Of a DNA stretch of 64,000 bases, positions 63,859 through 64,000 are shown piece by piece (position 1 is the first letter of the stretch; every line of letters starts with the position of its first letter). Below the pieces are notes generated by a model. The model was not told the origin of the DNA. It saw nothing but the letters and a program-made list of their open reading frames with translations, and did not search any database. The stretch is from Mycolicibacterium moriokaense (GTDB taxonomy: Bacteria; Actinomycetota; Actinomycetes; Mycobacteriales; Mycobacteriaceae): NCBI RefSeq assembly GCF_010726085.1, contig NZ_AP022560.1, positions 248,001 to 312,000 on the forward strand. The letters are read 5' to 3'. The position numbers and the translations under genes were made by a program.

Positions 63859-64000
63859 TCACTTCAGCGGCTCGGGTGTGAAGCTGACGTCGACGTCGCC
63901 CAGGCCCATCGTGACCTGACCCTCCATCACCATCACCCGTGCCGCGACCCGCCGGTCGACCGCCTGGGCCAGCCGCTGCACCGGCAGGTGCGGAATCTGC
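63859..64000 (-). CDS. Partial gene running off the right edge
   Basis: The last 47 codons of a reverse-strand gene, with stop at 63859-63861. The visible C-terminus includes LPVQRLAQAVDRRVAARV and ends DVDVSFTPEPLK. I cannot assign a family from this fragment. The 129-base gap to the response-regulator start should hold that gene's promoter. Confidence 0.6.
   Translation of the reverse strand, partial: QIPHLPVQRLAQAVDRRVAARVMVMEGQVTMGLGDVDVSFTPEPLK

Overview
The window is GC-rich chromosomal DNA from a mycobacterium, most likely a fast-growing environmental species (Mycolicibacterium type). The evidence is a complete mce1 locus, ricR, ldtE, zmp1, omamA and sigG in an order that matches, from memory and read in reverse, the M. 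tuberculosis H37Rv segment Rv0154-Rv0200. The differences are local insertions and replacements. No rRNA, tRNA, insertion sequence, phage gene or CRISPR array was seen.

Layout. 1-2,000: a partial unknown gene, an HTH protein, a DsrE-like protein and a CoA-binding protein, all forward. 2,000-9,400: omamA and an Rv0200-like membrane gene (reverse), zmp1 (forward), an L,D-transpeptidase, a copper-type operon of a DUF305 lipoprotein plus ricR behind a clear RicR box, and ilvD. 9,400-12,300: a DAPG-hydrolase-like enzyme and a berberine-bridge-type oxidoreductase, divergent from an IclR regulator. 12,200-18,400: O-methyltransferase, metallohydrolase-like and DUF2786 genes, a lipoprotein with a disabled hydrolase fold, monoacylglycerol lipase, sigG, a MarR regulator and pirin. 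18,400-25,400: small envelope and lipid-binding genes, a NAGPA-type secreted glycosidase, a large secreted protein with 14-residue repeats, fructosamine kinase, an SDR and a DUF1275 membrane protein.

25,400-40,900 is the mce1 locus, transcribed leftward: fadD5, yrbE1A-B, mce1A-F, mam1A-D, with the repressor gene mce1R divergent from fadD5. Most junctions overlap by a few bases. YrbE1AB form the permease, Mce1A-F the periplasmic substrate tunnel and Mam proteins stabilise the complex. OmamA, about 22 kb away, is a known accessory factor for Mce transporters. 40,900-48,500 holds an SRPBCC protein, a hotdog thioesterase, a methyltransferase, a hydrolase-LuxR fusion divergent from adhE1, MscS, a long acyl-CoA dehydrogenase and its TetR neighbour. 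48,400-52,200 holds a DUF3159 protein and pntAB, with a hairpin-rich pntA leader.

52,200-58,700 is the most unusual part: a PaaX-type regulator, boxC, boxB and a benzoate-CoA ligase. These are core genes of the aerobic benzoyl-CoA epoxidation (box) pathway, but boxA (reductase) and boxD (semialdehyde dehydrogenase) are not in the window. It looks like a catabolic cassette inserted beside pntB. The right end holds a DUF4436 protein, an acyl-CoA dehydrogenase, an alpha/beta hydrolase, a NarL/DesK-type two-component pair and a partial gene running off the edge.
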